DNA from: DATELY01 sp035276085
GTDB taxonomy: Bacteria; Pseudomonadota; Gammaproteobacteria; Steroidobacterales; Steroidobacteraceae
Length of the DNA: 49,202 nt
Direction of reading: 5' to 3'
Assembly: GCA_035276085.1 (NCBI GenBank)
Contig: DATELY010000053.1
Location: forward strand, 1 to 49,202
This document shows positions 1 through 8,888 of the stretch, piece after piece (position 1 is the stretch's first letter; every line of letters starts with the position of its first letter). The position numbers and the translations under genes were made by a program. The notes below the pieces were generated by a model. That model saw nothing but the letters and a program-made list of their open reading frames with translations. It searched no databases and was not told where the DNA came from.

Positions 1-650
1 GGTACCAGGGAGGCGAAATAAACGGTGAACGCGGCCACTGGCACCCAGAATGCGAAGACGCCATTCCAGGCGAACGGTCCGGTCTTGAAGAACACCGCCA
101 GTCCACCCGGTAAGATCAATACCGAGACCCATACGCTCAAGAAGCAGAACCACCGGGGGAAGGTGGGTGTCTTACTCTTGTCCGAAAAGCCTACTACGGC
201 GATGGCGAGCGTCTGCATGACGAAAGGCGCGTAGAGCATCACGAATTCCAGCCAAACGATGTCATTGAGCAGTTGCAAGAGTTCTGCTGAACGTTCTGGG
301 CGATAGAACACCGCCGCCCAGAACATGAATGGGATGCAGAACGCAACGGCATTGGCTATTCCTGCGCCGAATGCAATCAACGACATCAGCGGATAGCGTC
401 CTTCGATACGCATCATGTGGATCGCAATGACCGCCGACCAGGGAACCAGCAGCAACGCTGCCAGATACCCAAGGGCAATTCCAAAGCGGATCCTGAAGAG
501 ATGGTCAGCGTACATCGCCACCAGCTCGGCTCCCGTCAACAGCGGGCTGGGAGGAGGAATGAAGCGGCTAATCGGCCAGCAGACCGCAAAGAAGAGAATG
601 AAGAAGGCGACCCCACACCACACTGAGAATCGCTGGTACCGGGTCTTCAT
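1..650 (-). CDS. Multi-pass membrane protein, C terminus cut by window edge
   Basis: The reverse frame opens at ATG 650 and stays open for 216 codons to the window edge, so the C terminus is missing. Six hydrophobic segments are visible at about residues 9-29, 54-80, 88-115, 131-155, 167-188 and 196-216, so it is an integral inner-membrane protein. I do not recognise the family and see no catalytic motif. It is not obviously related to the two seven-helix proteins at 27301 and 36501. It lies 115 bp downstream of the DapB-like gene on the same strand, with a dispersed repeat in the gap, so the two could be co-transcribed. The existence of the gene is well supported by length and hydrophobic pattern; its role is unknown. 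Confidence 0.8.
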   Translation of the reverse strand, partial: MKTRYQRFSVWCGVAFFILFFAVCWPISRFIPPPSPLLTGAELVAMYADHLFRIRFGIALGYLAALLLVPWSAVIAIHMMRIEGRYPLMSLIAFGAGIANAVAFCIPFMFWAAVFYRPERSAELLQLLNDIVWLEFVMLYAPFVMQTLAIAVVGFSDKSKTPTFPRWFCFLSVWVSVLILPGGLAVFFKTGPFAWNGVFAFWVPVAAFTVYFASLV

Positions 651-683
651 GTGTGGCTCCCAAGTTCGCTCCTGCGCAAGCTA

Positions 684-761
684 TTTTTCCATCGCGCTGC
701 GCACGACCCCGAAGGGATGAAAGCGCGTAGCGCCTCTGACCAACCGCCAATCGCTTCTTTC
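684..761. repeat. Dispersed intergenic repeat, copy A
   Basis: About 75 bp here match 23511-23604 closely: both share the core GACCCCGAAGGGATGAAAGC and then CGCCTCTGACCAACCGCCAA. Copy A has the short palindrome GCGCTGCGC where copy B has a GCGCC-TTCG-GGCGC hairpin. It lies just 3' of a reverse-strand stop codon (766), as copy B does. Confidence 0.85.
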
Positions 762-765
762 TTAA

Positions 766-1857
766 TTAGAGGTCACGTAAGTCTGGCAGCCAATGGATCG
801 GCGTGCCCACAGGCTTGAGGATGCCCGGTTTTGCGCGCATCACGTTCGGTACTGCTTTGAGTAAGGTTGCCACCACCGCGTGATAGCCCGATTCGGAGCG
901 TTTGTCGCCTGGCACGATGAACCTTTCACCCGTAGCGAAATCGGATTTGATGTCAATCACCGTACGCACGGACGGACGGCCCTCGATGGTCAATACCCAG
1001 CCCTGAACTTTTTCCACGCCTGGAGGCAGGCTTTCATGTGTCACGGCCCAGTTGACTTCAACCGTCATGAAGGGCTTCTGTTCATTTTTTAGGTAGCCGC
1101 ACATGCGCGTCGTAATACAGCAGACCGTGCCTTTCTTGACGAACAGGCTGCCGTGAGTGAGGTCGCGAGCTGCAAGGGGATAGTCGTGCTCGACGGTGAC
1201 GTGATCGTAGGTGACTCCCATGGTCTCAGCCCATGCCGCGAGGCCCTGTTTGACGAAGTTGCCGGAGATCGCTCGCACGATGGGGCTGTTGCGAGCAACC
1301 TCTTCGGATTCTCCATAGCCACACACCTTGAACGTTTCGGGTTCCAGAAACGAGCAGTCCCAGTTCTCCTGCATTTTCACGTGACGCACGTCGTTGCACA
1401 GGCCACTCAGTGCCAGCAGCAAGCGTTCGCCGACGAGATCTGGATTCACGCCGGTGGCATGGAAAACACTTTTGCCCTGCCGACAAGCTGCCTCGACACG
1501 CGCGACGTACTCGGGTGGCCGTGTAATGTGCATGTAGTGATAGGGTAGAGCGGTCACGAGGTTCTTTCCCGCTGCCAGGAGTTGCACGATCTCCTCGTCG
1601 TTGTTGAAGTTTGCAAGATCGCGCGGAGTGTAGAGCACGGCGTCGCAATGAATTGCCATCAGCTCTTGAGGGTTCGCCGATGCCTTCAAACCAATCGGCT
1701 CGATGCCCGCCAACGTGCCCGCATCGATGCCGTGTTTTGCTGGGCTGTACGCGCGCACGCCGACGAGCTCGAACTCATCGAGCAGCGCGATTTCGCGAAT
1801 ACAGATGGTTCCCAGGCCGCCAGGTCCCCACACGATCACTCTCATGCGCTTGCTCAT
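766..1857 (-). CDS. NAD(P)-dependent dehydrogenase, DapB / 2,4-diaminopentanoate dehydrogenase-like
   Basis: A 363-residue protein. The N-terminal Rossmann fold is marked by VIVWGPGGLG at residues 7-16. The middle carries ACRQGKSVFHATG, shared with the paralogue at 37485-38585. The family (dihydrodipicolinate-reductase fold, diaminopentanoate-dehydrogenase-like C domain) reduces or oxidises a bound carbonyl or amine with NAD(P)H; the substrate here is unknown. A longer frame reaches 1911, but ATG 1857 is preferred because CGGAGAG precedes it and the fold begins right after it. The catabolic context and the absence of any lysine-pathway gene argue against a true DapB. It may be co-transcribed with the membrane protein downstream. 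Confidence 0.75.
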   Translation of the reverse strand: MSKRMRVIVWGPGGLGTICIREIALLDEFELVGVRAYSPAKHGIDAGTLAGIEPIGLKASANPQELMAIHCDAVLYTPRDLANFNNDEEIVQLLAAGKNLVTALPYHYMHITRPPEYVARVEAACRQGKSVFHATGVNPDLVGERLLLALSGLCNDVRHVKMQENWDCSFLEPETFKVCGYGESEEVARNSPIVRAISGNFVKQGLAAWAETMGVTYDHVTVEHDYPLAARDLTHGSLFVKKGTVCCITTRMCGYLKNEQKPFMTVEVNWAVTHESLPPGVEKVQGWVLTIEGRPSVRTVIDIKSDFATGERFIVPGDKRSESGYHAVVATLLKAVPNVMRAKPGILKPVGTPIHWLPDLRDL

Positions 1858-2339
1858 TTCACTCTCCGGGCTGCCAGTCGCCGCATCCGTACGCAACTCA
1901 GATCGAATCACCAGTTCAGACGTCTATTTCGCAAAGCTGAAGTACGTGGGGAAAGACCCTGCAGCGGCTGGTAGTGTGGATCTCGGCACCCAGACATGCT
2001 GCCCAATTTGGCCTGACCATCCTGGGTAAACACGTATACGTTCGCCACCAGGATTGTCGCTGTGGTAAGAATCTGAAACCACTCTCAAGGTCCGGAACCG
2101 CGGCACGGCGTGGCGGCGCCGCGACACTTCGAGGACACCCGTCATCACACTTTTGGACGGATTTCCGATTCAATCCAATATTCGAAGCGTGCGGGTGCAA
2201 GTCGATGCTACGCTTTTGCACATTCTTAACGAGTAGCGTGCTGTTCGAAGACGATCCCTCGCGCTCATGTGGCCGGAGAGTCACAAGGACAGCTTGACTA
2301 CTTCCTAGCAATTTCCGATCGCTTGGGGGAATTATCCGT
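1858..2339. other. Divergent intergenic region between DapB-like gene and TonB receptor
   Basis: 482 bp without a convincing gene; the reverse frame across it runs into the receptor gene and is a shadow. It should contain promoters for both flanking genes. The only motif I can point to is TGTTCGAAGA at 2242-2251, which matches sites upstream of 10442 and 31845. GGGGGA at 2325-2330 is the receptor ribosome-binding site. Confidence 0.5.
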
Positions 2340-4586
2340 ATGACTGGCGCATCCGTTTTGAAAGCGTCGTTTTTCTCGTGCGGCATTCTGGCGCTTGCCG
2401 GGGCCATCCCGGCGACTGTCGCTGCGCAGGGTGCTGCAGGTGCGCCGGCGGCGTCCGAAAAGCAGGGACAGGAAGGATTCAGCGGCAAGATCGAAGAGAT
2501 CATCGTCACGGCTCAGCAGCGCTCTGAAAATATCCAGGAGGTCCCGATCACGATTCAGGCTTTCTCGGGAGACACGCTCGAGAAGGCGGGAATTACCGGT
2601 GTAGAGGGGCTGCAACTGGTAACGCCTGGTTTGACGATGAGTCGCAACGGAAACGCCAGTACTCCATTCATTCGGGGCATCGGATCGGGAGCTTCGGATG
2701 CAGGCCAAGAATCTGCCGTCGCCATGTATGTCGACGGAGTCTACCGCCAGGCGATGTTCACAAATACGAGTTCCCTGTCCGACATCGAGCGGATTGAGGT
2801 CTTGAAGGGACCGCAGGGCACACTCTATGGCCGCAATACCACGGGTGGCCTGATCCACATCATTACCAAAGATCCCTCGCAGGAATTCGGGGGAGACTTC
2901 AGTGTTACGGGGGGCACCTACGAGACATACGAAGGGAAGGGTTTTCTCACCGGCGGGCTCACCGACACGATCGCCGCGTCGATATCCACCTATAACCGCC
3001 GACAAGATAAGGGTTACGGGAGGAACCTGCTCATTGGAGGAAGAGTGTCCAAGCGGGACGAAGATAACTATCGCGGAAAGATTCAATACAAGTCAGACGA
3101 CACCAAGATCACTCTGTCCGGTGACTATGCTTATGTGCAGGACGACCGAGGCTTCGCGCGCGAGCCTGTGCCTGGCGCAATCGTCGGTCTCCCCAATCAA
3201 CCGGATACGTGGACGACGTTCAATGGCGACTTCCACGACATCCAGAATGCGGCCTTGCCGCAAACTTCGCCGCCGCACCGACGCGCCAATGGGCTAACCA
3301 GGTTCATTGGTGATTCTCAGGATTGGGGAACCTCTCTGACCATCGAGCACAGCTTCAACTGGTTCGATGCGATCAGCATCAGCGCTTACCGCGACGCGTC
3401 ACAGGATCTGTTCGGGGATAACGATTTTGGCCGCCCGTTTCTGGCCCAGGCCACCGTCGACTTTTTCACCAAGAACTTCACCCAGGAAGTTCGATTGACC
3501 TCCAACGATAAAAGCCCCTTTTCCTGGATCGTCGGTGCTTTTTATCTGGACGGCGACTCAGGTAACTACCTTGAGGTTCCGTTGGTCCTGGTGGGCAAGT
3601 CCTTCACCAAATCTTACTCAGCGTTTGCCGAAGTGGGCCTGAAATTCTTTGATGACGCGGGCACGCTGACTCTCGGCGGACGCTACACCATCGACAAGCG
3701 TCATGTGCGAGGCACCGTCGGCGGCAATCCTGATTTCGGCGTGCCTGGATTTCCCGTGCAGCCCCTGGACCCGTCGAAACGGTGGGAGGAACCCACTTAT
3801 CGTGTCGTCTACAGCCACCAGATCAGTAGCGATCTCATGGTATACGGCGGCTACAACCGCGGGTTCAAGAGCGGCAATTACAACATCATCCCGGCAACTA
3901 CCGAAGCATTCGATCCCGAGATCATGGATGCGTATGAGGTCGGGTTGAAGAGTACGTTGGCTGACGGTCGCATACGCCTGAATGCGGCGGCGTTCTACTA
4001 CGATTATAAGGACCTTCAGCTGCAAACGGCGACGGACGTAGCGACTGAAATTCTCAACGCGGCGGGTGCTGAGATAAAAGGCCTGGAGGCGGACTTCAGC
4101 TTCAACGTCACTGATCGGCTGACGCTTGATCTTGGGGGCTCGTACGTTGATGGCGAGTACACCGACTTCAAGAACGCGTCAGTCTACGTTCCCAACGTCG
4201 ATGCCAACGGTCAGCCCGTCGGCGGAGACGCCGGCATCAGCATAGATGCTTCGGGCAATCGGCTCGTTCGCACACCGAAATACACGGCGTCCGCGGGGCT
4301 CACCTACAGCCAACAGTGGGGCGATGGGGCACTAACCGCCATCGTGCGTGGGCAGTATCAAAGCAGCATGCCTTGGGAGGCGGGTGAACGTCTCAAGGAA
4401 GATGCCTATACGGTGCTGAACGCCAGTGTTGGCTATGCGTGGAACAATGGATGGGGGCTTCGAATCCAAGGGCAGAATATCCTGGACGAAGAATATTCCC
4501 TCTACTCGGCAGCTCAGCCTTTTGGCGACAACTTCAGCGCCGCCGATCCTGCAACGTGGTCAGCGACCGTGAGCTACAAATTCTAG
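2340..4586 (+). CDS. TonB-dependent outer-membrane receptor
   Basis: 748 residues, normal for the family. Residues 1-30 form a signal peptide ending near VAAQG. The TonB-box region EEIIVTAQQRSENIQEVP is at about 51-70. The plug domain shows the usual VEVLKGPQGTLYGRN stretch near 155-175, and the protein ends in SYKF with the terminal Phe typical of outer-membrane barrels. There is no STN domain, so no FecIR-type signalling is expected. Such receptors import siderophores, vitamins or, in this subgroup, hydrophobic or plant and steroid-like carbon sources. Neighbours are a DapB-like gene (divergent) and a TetR gene downstream. The start is ATG 2340 with GGGGGA nine bases upstream. The imported ligand cannot be predicted. 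Confidence 0.93.
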   Translation: MTGASVLKASFFSCGILALAGAIPATVAAQGAAGAPAASEKQGQEGFSGKIEEIIVTAQQRSENIQEVPITIQAFSGDTLEKAGITGVEGLQLVTPGLTMSRNGNASTPFIRGIGSGASDAGQESAVAMYVDGVYRQAMFTNTSSLSDIERIEVLKGPQGTLYGRNTTGGLIHIITKDPSQEFGGDFSVTGGTYETYEGKGFLTGGLTDTIAASISTYNRRQDKGYGRNLLIGGRVSKRDEDNYRGKIQYKSDDTKITLSGDYAYVQDDRGFAREPVPGAIVGLPNQPDTWTTFNGDFHDIQNAALPQTSPPHRRANGLTRFIGDSQDWGTSLTIEHSFNWFDAISISAYRDASQDLFGDNDFGRPFLAQATVDFFTKNFTQEVRLTSNDKSPFSWIVGAFYLDGDSGNYLEVPLVLVGKSFTKSYSAFAEVGLKFFDDAGTLTLGGRYTIDKRHVRGTVGGNPDFGVPGFPVQPLDPSKRWEEPTYRVVYSHQISSDLMVYGGYNRGFKSGNYNIIPATTEAFDPEIMDAYEVGLKSTLADGRIRLNAAAFYYDYKDLQLQTATDVATEILNAAGAEIKGLEADFSFNVTDRLTLDLGGSYVDGEYTDFKNASVYVPNVDANGQPVGGDAGISIDASGNRLVRTPKYTASAGLTYSQQWGDGALTAIVRGQYQSSMPWEAGERLKEDAYTVLNASVGYAWNNGWGLRIQGQNILDEEYSLYSAAQPFGDNFSAADPATWSATVSYKF

Positions 4587-5420
4587 CGAACATCGCGCAT
4601 CTCAAGCTGCGTGCGGCGCGTCGGCGCAATCGGTGGGAGGCATAGCCTCGCGATGCAAAGGAGGCTACCCACCGTGACGCGGAAGGCGCAAGGTGACGGT
4701 GTAGGCGGCTCTGCCGGCTGGACGTCCTTCGGCTAACGAACAGCCCGTCGAAGCCGTCACTGCCGCGCTACGCGCACTTCGTAGGAGCGTGAACTCGCAC
4801 GGATCTAAACCGCGCACAGCCATGCATCCGTGAGTTACGTGGCGACATGCTGCGCGCTCGATCCAAGCACGTGTGGCGACGAGCTTCGTCATTCTTGGTG
4901 CTGAAGCGCGCTGACCCCCACAGCGCCTGGCACTTCCCCCTGGTCTTGCGGCTGCACAAGACAGTGTATCTGGGCGGATCTTCCAGGCCCAATCGATCAA
5001 TGGCACGGATCTGCTCCGTCGCCCGCCCGACGAGGTGCCGATAGGCTTCGAATGCCCTTGTTTCCGCGTAGTTGGCCACTCCTGATCGACCACGGCTTGG
5101 ATCCGCGCTTCGCGCCACGCCGCCCAGGACGTTGCATATAAACCGCAGCTCGCTTGAAGCGCCCGAAAAGTCTCATACACTTGAGGCCTTTCGCTCCCGG
5201 CGCCGCGACGTGCGCGCACAACAGTCGGACAGGTCTGGGAGCCGCCCAACACTTGACATGCGGCACTCGGGTATTGAAGGGTGTATGGCAACACGCGAAG
5301 GCTCTCCAGGCATTCAATGGATCAACGCCCGTGAACCATAAGAACACTAGCCTCGAGCACCGCGGTCGACGTTGCGCCGCAGAACCGTCACCGCCTGAAA
5401 ACTATAGCGGAGTCAATCCG
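4587..5420. other. Long stretch without a recognised gene
   Basis: 834 bp between the TonB receptor and the TetR gene. Reverse frames at 4665-5294 (209 codons) and 4768-5118 (116 codons) are open, but I recognise no family or motif in them and neither has a good ribosome-binding site. A short stretch near 4990-5090 reads like ordinary protein, so a decayed gene is possible. The TetR frame also extends upstream to 5154, which is probably non-coding. A weak inverted repeat after the receptor lies at 4643-4667. Confidence 0.4.
4643..4667 (+). terminator. Weak terminator-like inverted repeat
   Basis: TAGCCTC (4643-4649) and GAGGCTA (4661-4667) form a 7-bp stem with an 11-nt loop, 57 bp after the TonB-receptor stop. 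No T-run follows, so Rho-independent function is doubtful. Confidence 0.3.
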
Positions 5421-6107
5421 ATGCCAACTCATCATCCGTGGACCATCGAGCAACTGAGTGCGATGGTGCCTGACGTCAGGCAGCCACTTTTTTCCGTCCA
5501 TACCCCCGCGAGCGGCCGTGGGATTGCACAGCGGCAACGTCGGGCCGTTATCCTATCTACCGCCCGAGCCCAGATAGACGAAGGCTCGAGTGAAATAAAC
5601 GTGCGCCACCTGGCCGAGCGCTGTGGAATGTGCGTTCAAAGCATCCACAATCTGGTAGGTGCAAAGAACGACATACTTGCGGCGGCTGTCGATGAACACT
5701 ACAAGAAGATCCTGTCGGCTCTCGATCGCGTGGATGCCGGGGACCACGTCTTCAAGCTACTTGCTGACATCTTGTGGACCCTCGCACTGCAGAATCCTTC
5801 TTATATTAAGACGCTGATCCGGCGGTACTTCGAGCGCGCGGACCGTGTGCACTCTGTGATCGACGCGCGTATCCGGGATGCCTTCATGGGAGCAATGGTC
5901 AGCTATGTACGTACCCAGAATAACAGCGTGGTTTGCAGGGAGCTGGCGGCCAAGATGCACGCCTTGATCTCGATCAGCACGCTGGAATGGGTGCATGAGC
6001 GAACCTCGATCGAGGATTTGCGAGACCGGATTTCAAGCGATTTCGAACTCGTGCTCAAGGCGGCACAGGGTCGTATTCCTGCTGCTTTGGCTCCTATGAA
6101 CGGCTAG
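5421..6107 (+). CDS. TetR-family transcriptional regulator, copy 1
   Basis: 228 residues. The helix-turn-helix is at about residues 61-84 (NVRHLAERC then SIHNLVGAKNDIL), followed by an all-helical ligand domain. It is a close paralogue of 26511-27215: both start with H-P-W-[ST]-I-E-Q-L, share P-D-V-R, and share most of the ligand domain including RVHSVIDARIRDAFM. Position 76 is His where most TetR proteins, and the two other TetR genes here, have Tyr. The start is ATG 5421 with GGAG at 5409; the frame opens earlier at 5154, but the paralogue supports the short form. Likely targets are the flanking receptor or the DUF1214/sulfotransferase genes. The effector is unknown. Confidence 0.88.
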   Translation: MPTHHPWTIEQLSAMVPDVRQPLFSVHTPASGRGIAQRQRRAVILSTARAQIDEGSSEINVRHLAERCGMCVQSIHNLVGAKNDILAAAVDEHYKKILSALDRVDAGDHVFKLLADILWTLALQNPSYIKTLIRRYFERADRVHSVIDARIRDAFMGAMVSYVRTQNNSVVCRELAAKMHALISISTLEWVHERTSIEDLRDRISSDFELVLKAAQGRIPAALAPMNG

Positions 6108-6165
6108 CAGCCTGCTACGCCTCGTGCCGAGGGCGTGCGGCATGGTTACTCCAATCTTTAACATG

Positions 6166-6198
6166 GAATGTGCGTCGTAAAGCGATTTGCGCACATTC
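6166..6198. promoter_or_regulatory. Inverted repeat upstream of DUF1214 gene
   Basis: GAATGTGCG (6166-6174) and CGCACATTC (6190-6198) are perfect 9-bp arms around a 15-bp spacer, between the TetR stop and the next gene start. It could be an operator for that TetR or a factor-dependent terminator; no T-run follows. Confidence 0.4.
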
Positions 6199-6263
6199 GT
6201 CCGTTTCGACGGATATCTTGCAATCCTGATGAGCATCATGAATTCGCATCGTGAGCACGCGAC

Positions 6264-7562
6264 GTGGTGCTGAAGCTCGCAGACCGGATCGCAAAGAACA
6301 GTCACTTCGTGAGCGAGGTCAATCCGCTCGCCACGGTTGATCAGCGCGATTGCGAAGCGCACGCACTCCTTCTGATCGAACATCCCACCATTGTTGCCGC
6401 CAAAAAAGCCTGCGCGCATCGCTGGCGCTCTCTCGTGGGCAACGATCCCAACGAGGAAGCCTGGAGCCGGTTCGATAGCTTGATCGAGGAATGCGTCTTT
6501 GCGGCGTTGATGAAGGCCGTCAACGGCGACCCGAATTATCCCAAGATCACGCGCATCGTCATGCCGCCGCACGAGTGGTTTGGAATGAAAGTTCCTGGAT
6601 CGCGGTTCGCGGGCGGTCCCGGCATCGACCAGAGTTACGCCATCGCACCGATCGATTTCGGTACGCGCTACGAGATACGCGGGCAGTGGATTCATCCCGC
6701 ACCAGCCGATCACGTCTACAACGTCGTCGGCAATCCCTCGATGTGGAATGTCCTTTCGCAGCTCGAGTATGCGCAGTTGAAGGTGGAGGCTGACGGCACC
6801 TTCGTGATCGGTGTGGGCCCCGATCCGGGTGAGCAGGCGAATCACATTCTGACCAAGCCGGGCGCCCAGTATCTCTTCATCCGCGATTGCCGCGCGGATT
6901 GGCGCGAAAGGGCGACGGCGCTCACCATCGAGCGGCTCGATCCGCCGTCACGCCCGTCCTGGAACGATCAGCAGATGGCCGATCGCGCAGCGCATATCAT
7001 GCTGGAAGACGCCGCTGCGATGTATGTCTGGATGCGCTACTTCCAGAACATGATTCCGAACACGGTAAGCGTGCCCTTCGGCACAGGCGATTTTGGCGGC
7101 CTGGTTGCGCAATCCGTGAGCTTTGCCGACATCAAGCTCGCCGACGACGAGGCGTTCGTGTTGCACGTCGATCCTGCCGACGCGGCGTTCTTCGATGTGC
7201 AAATCAATGATTACTGGTTTCATTCCATTGGTGACTATGTCGGCCGCACCGCCTCTTTCAACGGTGCGCAAAGCGCGTGCAATCCCGACGGGACGATCAC
7301 CTATGTCGTCTCGATCCAGGATCCCGGCGTGCACAACTGGCTGGATACGAACGGTGTGCACGAAGCGCTGTTGGTCCAGCGGTGGCAGCGTCTGCCCATG
7401 CACCCGGGTCGCAGACAGCCCAAGATTTCCGGCGAGCGGGTGAAGTTGCGCGATCTTGACTTCGCCTTGCCCGCCGGCACACCGCATCTGGATTCCGCCG
7501 GCCGCAGAAAGCAGGTCGCAGATCGCATGGATACCTACAATCTGCGCCTCGTCGATCGCTAG
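6264..7562 (+). CDS. DUF1214-domain protein, copy 1
   Basis: 432 residues, no signal peptide. The C-terminal part has the DUF1214 signature DPGVHNWLDT near residue 353 followed by a basic LVQRWQRLP stretch. The middle shares N-[GS]-D-P-N-Y-P-K, P-G-S-R and FIR(D/H)CRADWR with the paralogue at 8889-10247. The reaction of the family is unknown. The sulfotransferase begins 36 bp downstream, so the two are surely co-transcribed. The start is uncertain: GTG 6264 is the first start after a stop at 6252, GTG 6267 or 6309 are alternatives, and no clear ribosome-binding site is present. Confidence 0.8.
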   Translation: MVLKLADRIAKNSHFVSEVNPLATVDQRDCEAHALLLIEHPTIVAAKKACAHRWRSLVGNDPNEEAWSRFDSLIEECVFAALMKAVNGDPNYPKITRIVMPPHEWFGMKVPGSRFAGGPGIDQSYAIAPIDFGTRYEIRGQWIHPAPADHVYNVVGNPSMWNVLSQLEYAQLKVEADGTFVIGVGPDPGEQANHILTKPGAQYLFIRDCRADWRERATALTIERLDPPSRPSWNDQQMADRAAHIMLEDAAAMYVWMRYFQNMIPNTVSVPFGTGDFGGLVAQSVSFADIKLADDEAFVLHVDPADAAFFDVQINDYWFHSIGDYVGRTASFNGAQSACNPDGTITYVVSIQDPGVHNWLDTNGVHEALLVQRWQRLPMHPGRRQPKISGERVKLRDLDFALPAGTPHLDSAGRRKQVADRMDTYNLRLVDR

Positions 7563-7598
7563 GGCCGAACGAACGCACGACGCATTCAGGAGCACGCC

Positions 7599-8882
7599 AT
7601 GTCGATCGAGAAGCCGATGGAAGGGACGGGGATCCGCAAGAAATGGATGCCGCCACCGCGCCCGGACTGGGTGCAGAAGATCAACGACGAAGGCAACTGC
7701 ATGAACATCGTGGGCGTCTGCCCACTGGATCCTGAGTCCTTGATCCGCTCGGCCATTCAATCCACCGGTCTTTCCGATTTTGGCGTGGACGACTGGCGCG
7801 AGCCCTTCGAGATTCTGTGCAAATCACTGGACGAAGACGCCGATCTCAACTTCCTGGGTCGGCTGCGCACGCGTTCCGAATTGCTGCTGTTGCTCGAAGC
7901 GCGTTTGCAGATCGAGGAAACCTACAAGCGCCACCCCGAAATAGAGAATGAGCGCATCGAACATCCTTTGATCGTGGTGGGCCAGGGGCGTTCGGGCACC
8001 TCGTTCCTGCTGAACCTTTTGTCATCGCATCCGGACAATGGCGTGATCATGACTTGGGAAGCCACGTTCCCATGTCCGCCCCCCGAGAAGGCAACTTATC
8101 TCACCGACGAACGCATCGAACGCGCGCATCGGCTCGCCGACCAATGCAATCGCGTAACGCCGGAGTTGCTGGGCATGCACGAGTTTTCCGGGCGCATCCC
8201 GCAAGATTGCACGCAGATTCTCGCGTTGAGCTTCCGCTCCTACGGCTGGTTCAACGTCATGGCCCAGATCGCGCAATACAATGAATATATGGCGACCGCC
8301 GACCAGCGGCCGGCCTACGATTATCACAAGCGCGTGTTGAAGTTGTTGCAATGGAAGAATCCACGCAAGCAATGGGTGTTGAAGGATCCGACGCATCTGG
8401 AGAAGCTGCCGTTGATCCTGAAGGTCTATCCCGACGCTTGTTTCGTGTGGACCCATCGCGATCCCGCGAAGTCGGTGGCGTCCACCATCAGCATCATCGG
8501 CACCATGCTCTGGAATCGCAGCGATCACCCATTCAAGGGCTCGAGCTTCGACGCGTATACCGATCCGTATGGCGCGGCCAAGCGCCTGACCGACCGGATC
8601 GAGGAGATCGAATCTGGCGTTGTGCCCAAGGATCGCGTGTTCAGCATCCTCTATCGCGATCTGGTCACCTATCCTGTCGATACGGCAGAGAAGATTCACC
8701 GCTATTTCAACCTGCCGTTCACGGCAGAACACCGCGCCGTCATGGAGGAATACGTGCGCCAGAACCCGCGCGAAAATCGTCCGGCGCACAAGCTCGACTT
8801 GCAAACCAAAGCGGCGGTGGATCGCGACCGTCCTGCCTTCAAGCGGTATCAGGAATATTTCGGCGTCCCTGACGAGACTTGA
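7599..8882 (+). CDS. Sulfotransferase family protein, copy 1
   Basis: 427 residues. The PAPS 5'-phosphosulfate loop is GQGRSGTS at 128-135. The 3'-phosphate-binding region is WVLKDPTHLEKL at 259-270 with HRDPAKSVAS at 286-295. These motifs predict transfer of sulfate from PAPS to a hydroxyl or amine of a small molecule in the cytoplasm. A conserved N-terminal region of about 120 residues (P-x-W-V-Q-K-I-N-[DE]-E-G) precedes the catalytic fold and is shared with copy 2 at 10442. The start is ATG 7599 with AGGAG at 7587. It ends only 6 bp from the convergent DUF1214 copy 2. The acceptor is unknown. Confidence 0.88.
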   Translation: MSIEKPMEGTGIRKKWMPPPRPDWVQKINDEGNCMNIVGVCPLDPESLIRSAIQSTGLSDFGVDDWREPFEILCKSLDEDADLNFLGRLRTRSELLLLLEARLQIEETYKRHPEIENERIEHPLIVVGQGRSGTSFLLNLLSSHPDNGVIMTWEATFPCPPPEKATYLTDERIERAHRLADQCNRVTPELLGMHEFSGRIPQDCTQILALSFRSYGWFNVMAQIAQYNEYMATADQRPAYDYHKRVLKLLQWKNPRKQWVLKDPTHLEKLPLILKVYPDACFVWTHRDPAKSVASTISIIGTMLWNRSDHPFKGSSFDAYTDPYGAAKRLTDRIEEIESGVVPKDRVFSILYRDLVTYPVDTAEKIHRYFNLPFTAEHRAVMEEYVRQNPRENRPAHKLDLQTKAAVDRDRPAFKRYQEYFGVPDET

Positions 8883-8888
8883 TTCGTT

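Noticed and set aside
1916..2509. Reverse frame of 197 codons over the first TonB-receptor leader
   Set aside because: It overlaps the signal-peptide region of a clear receptor gene, has no recognisable family and no good start site.
2298..3086. Reverse frame of 262 codons
   Set aside because: Lies inside the TonB receptor plug region on the opposite strand, with no family features.
4665..5294. Transposase remnant
   Set aside because: No DDE or HUH motif, terminal inverted repeat or target duplication could be found; left as an unassigned stretch.
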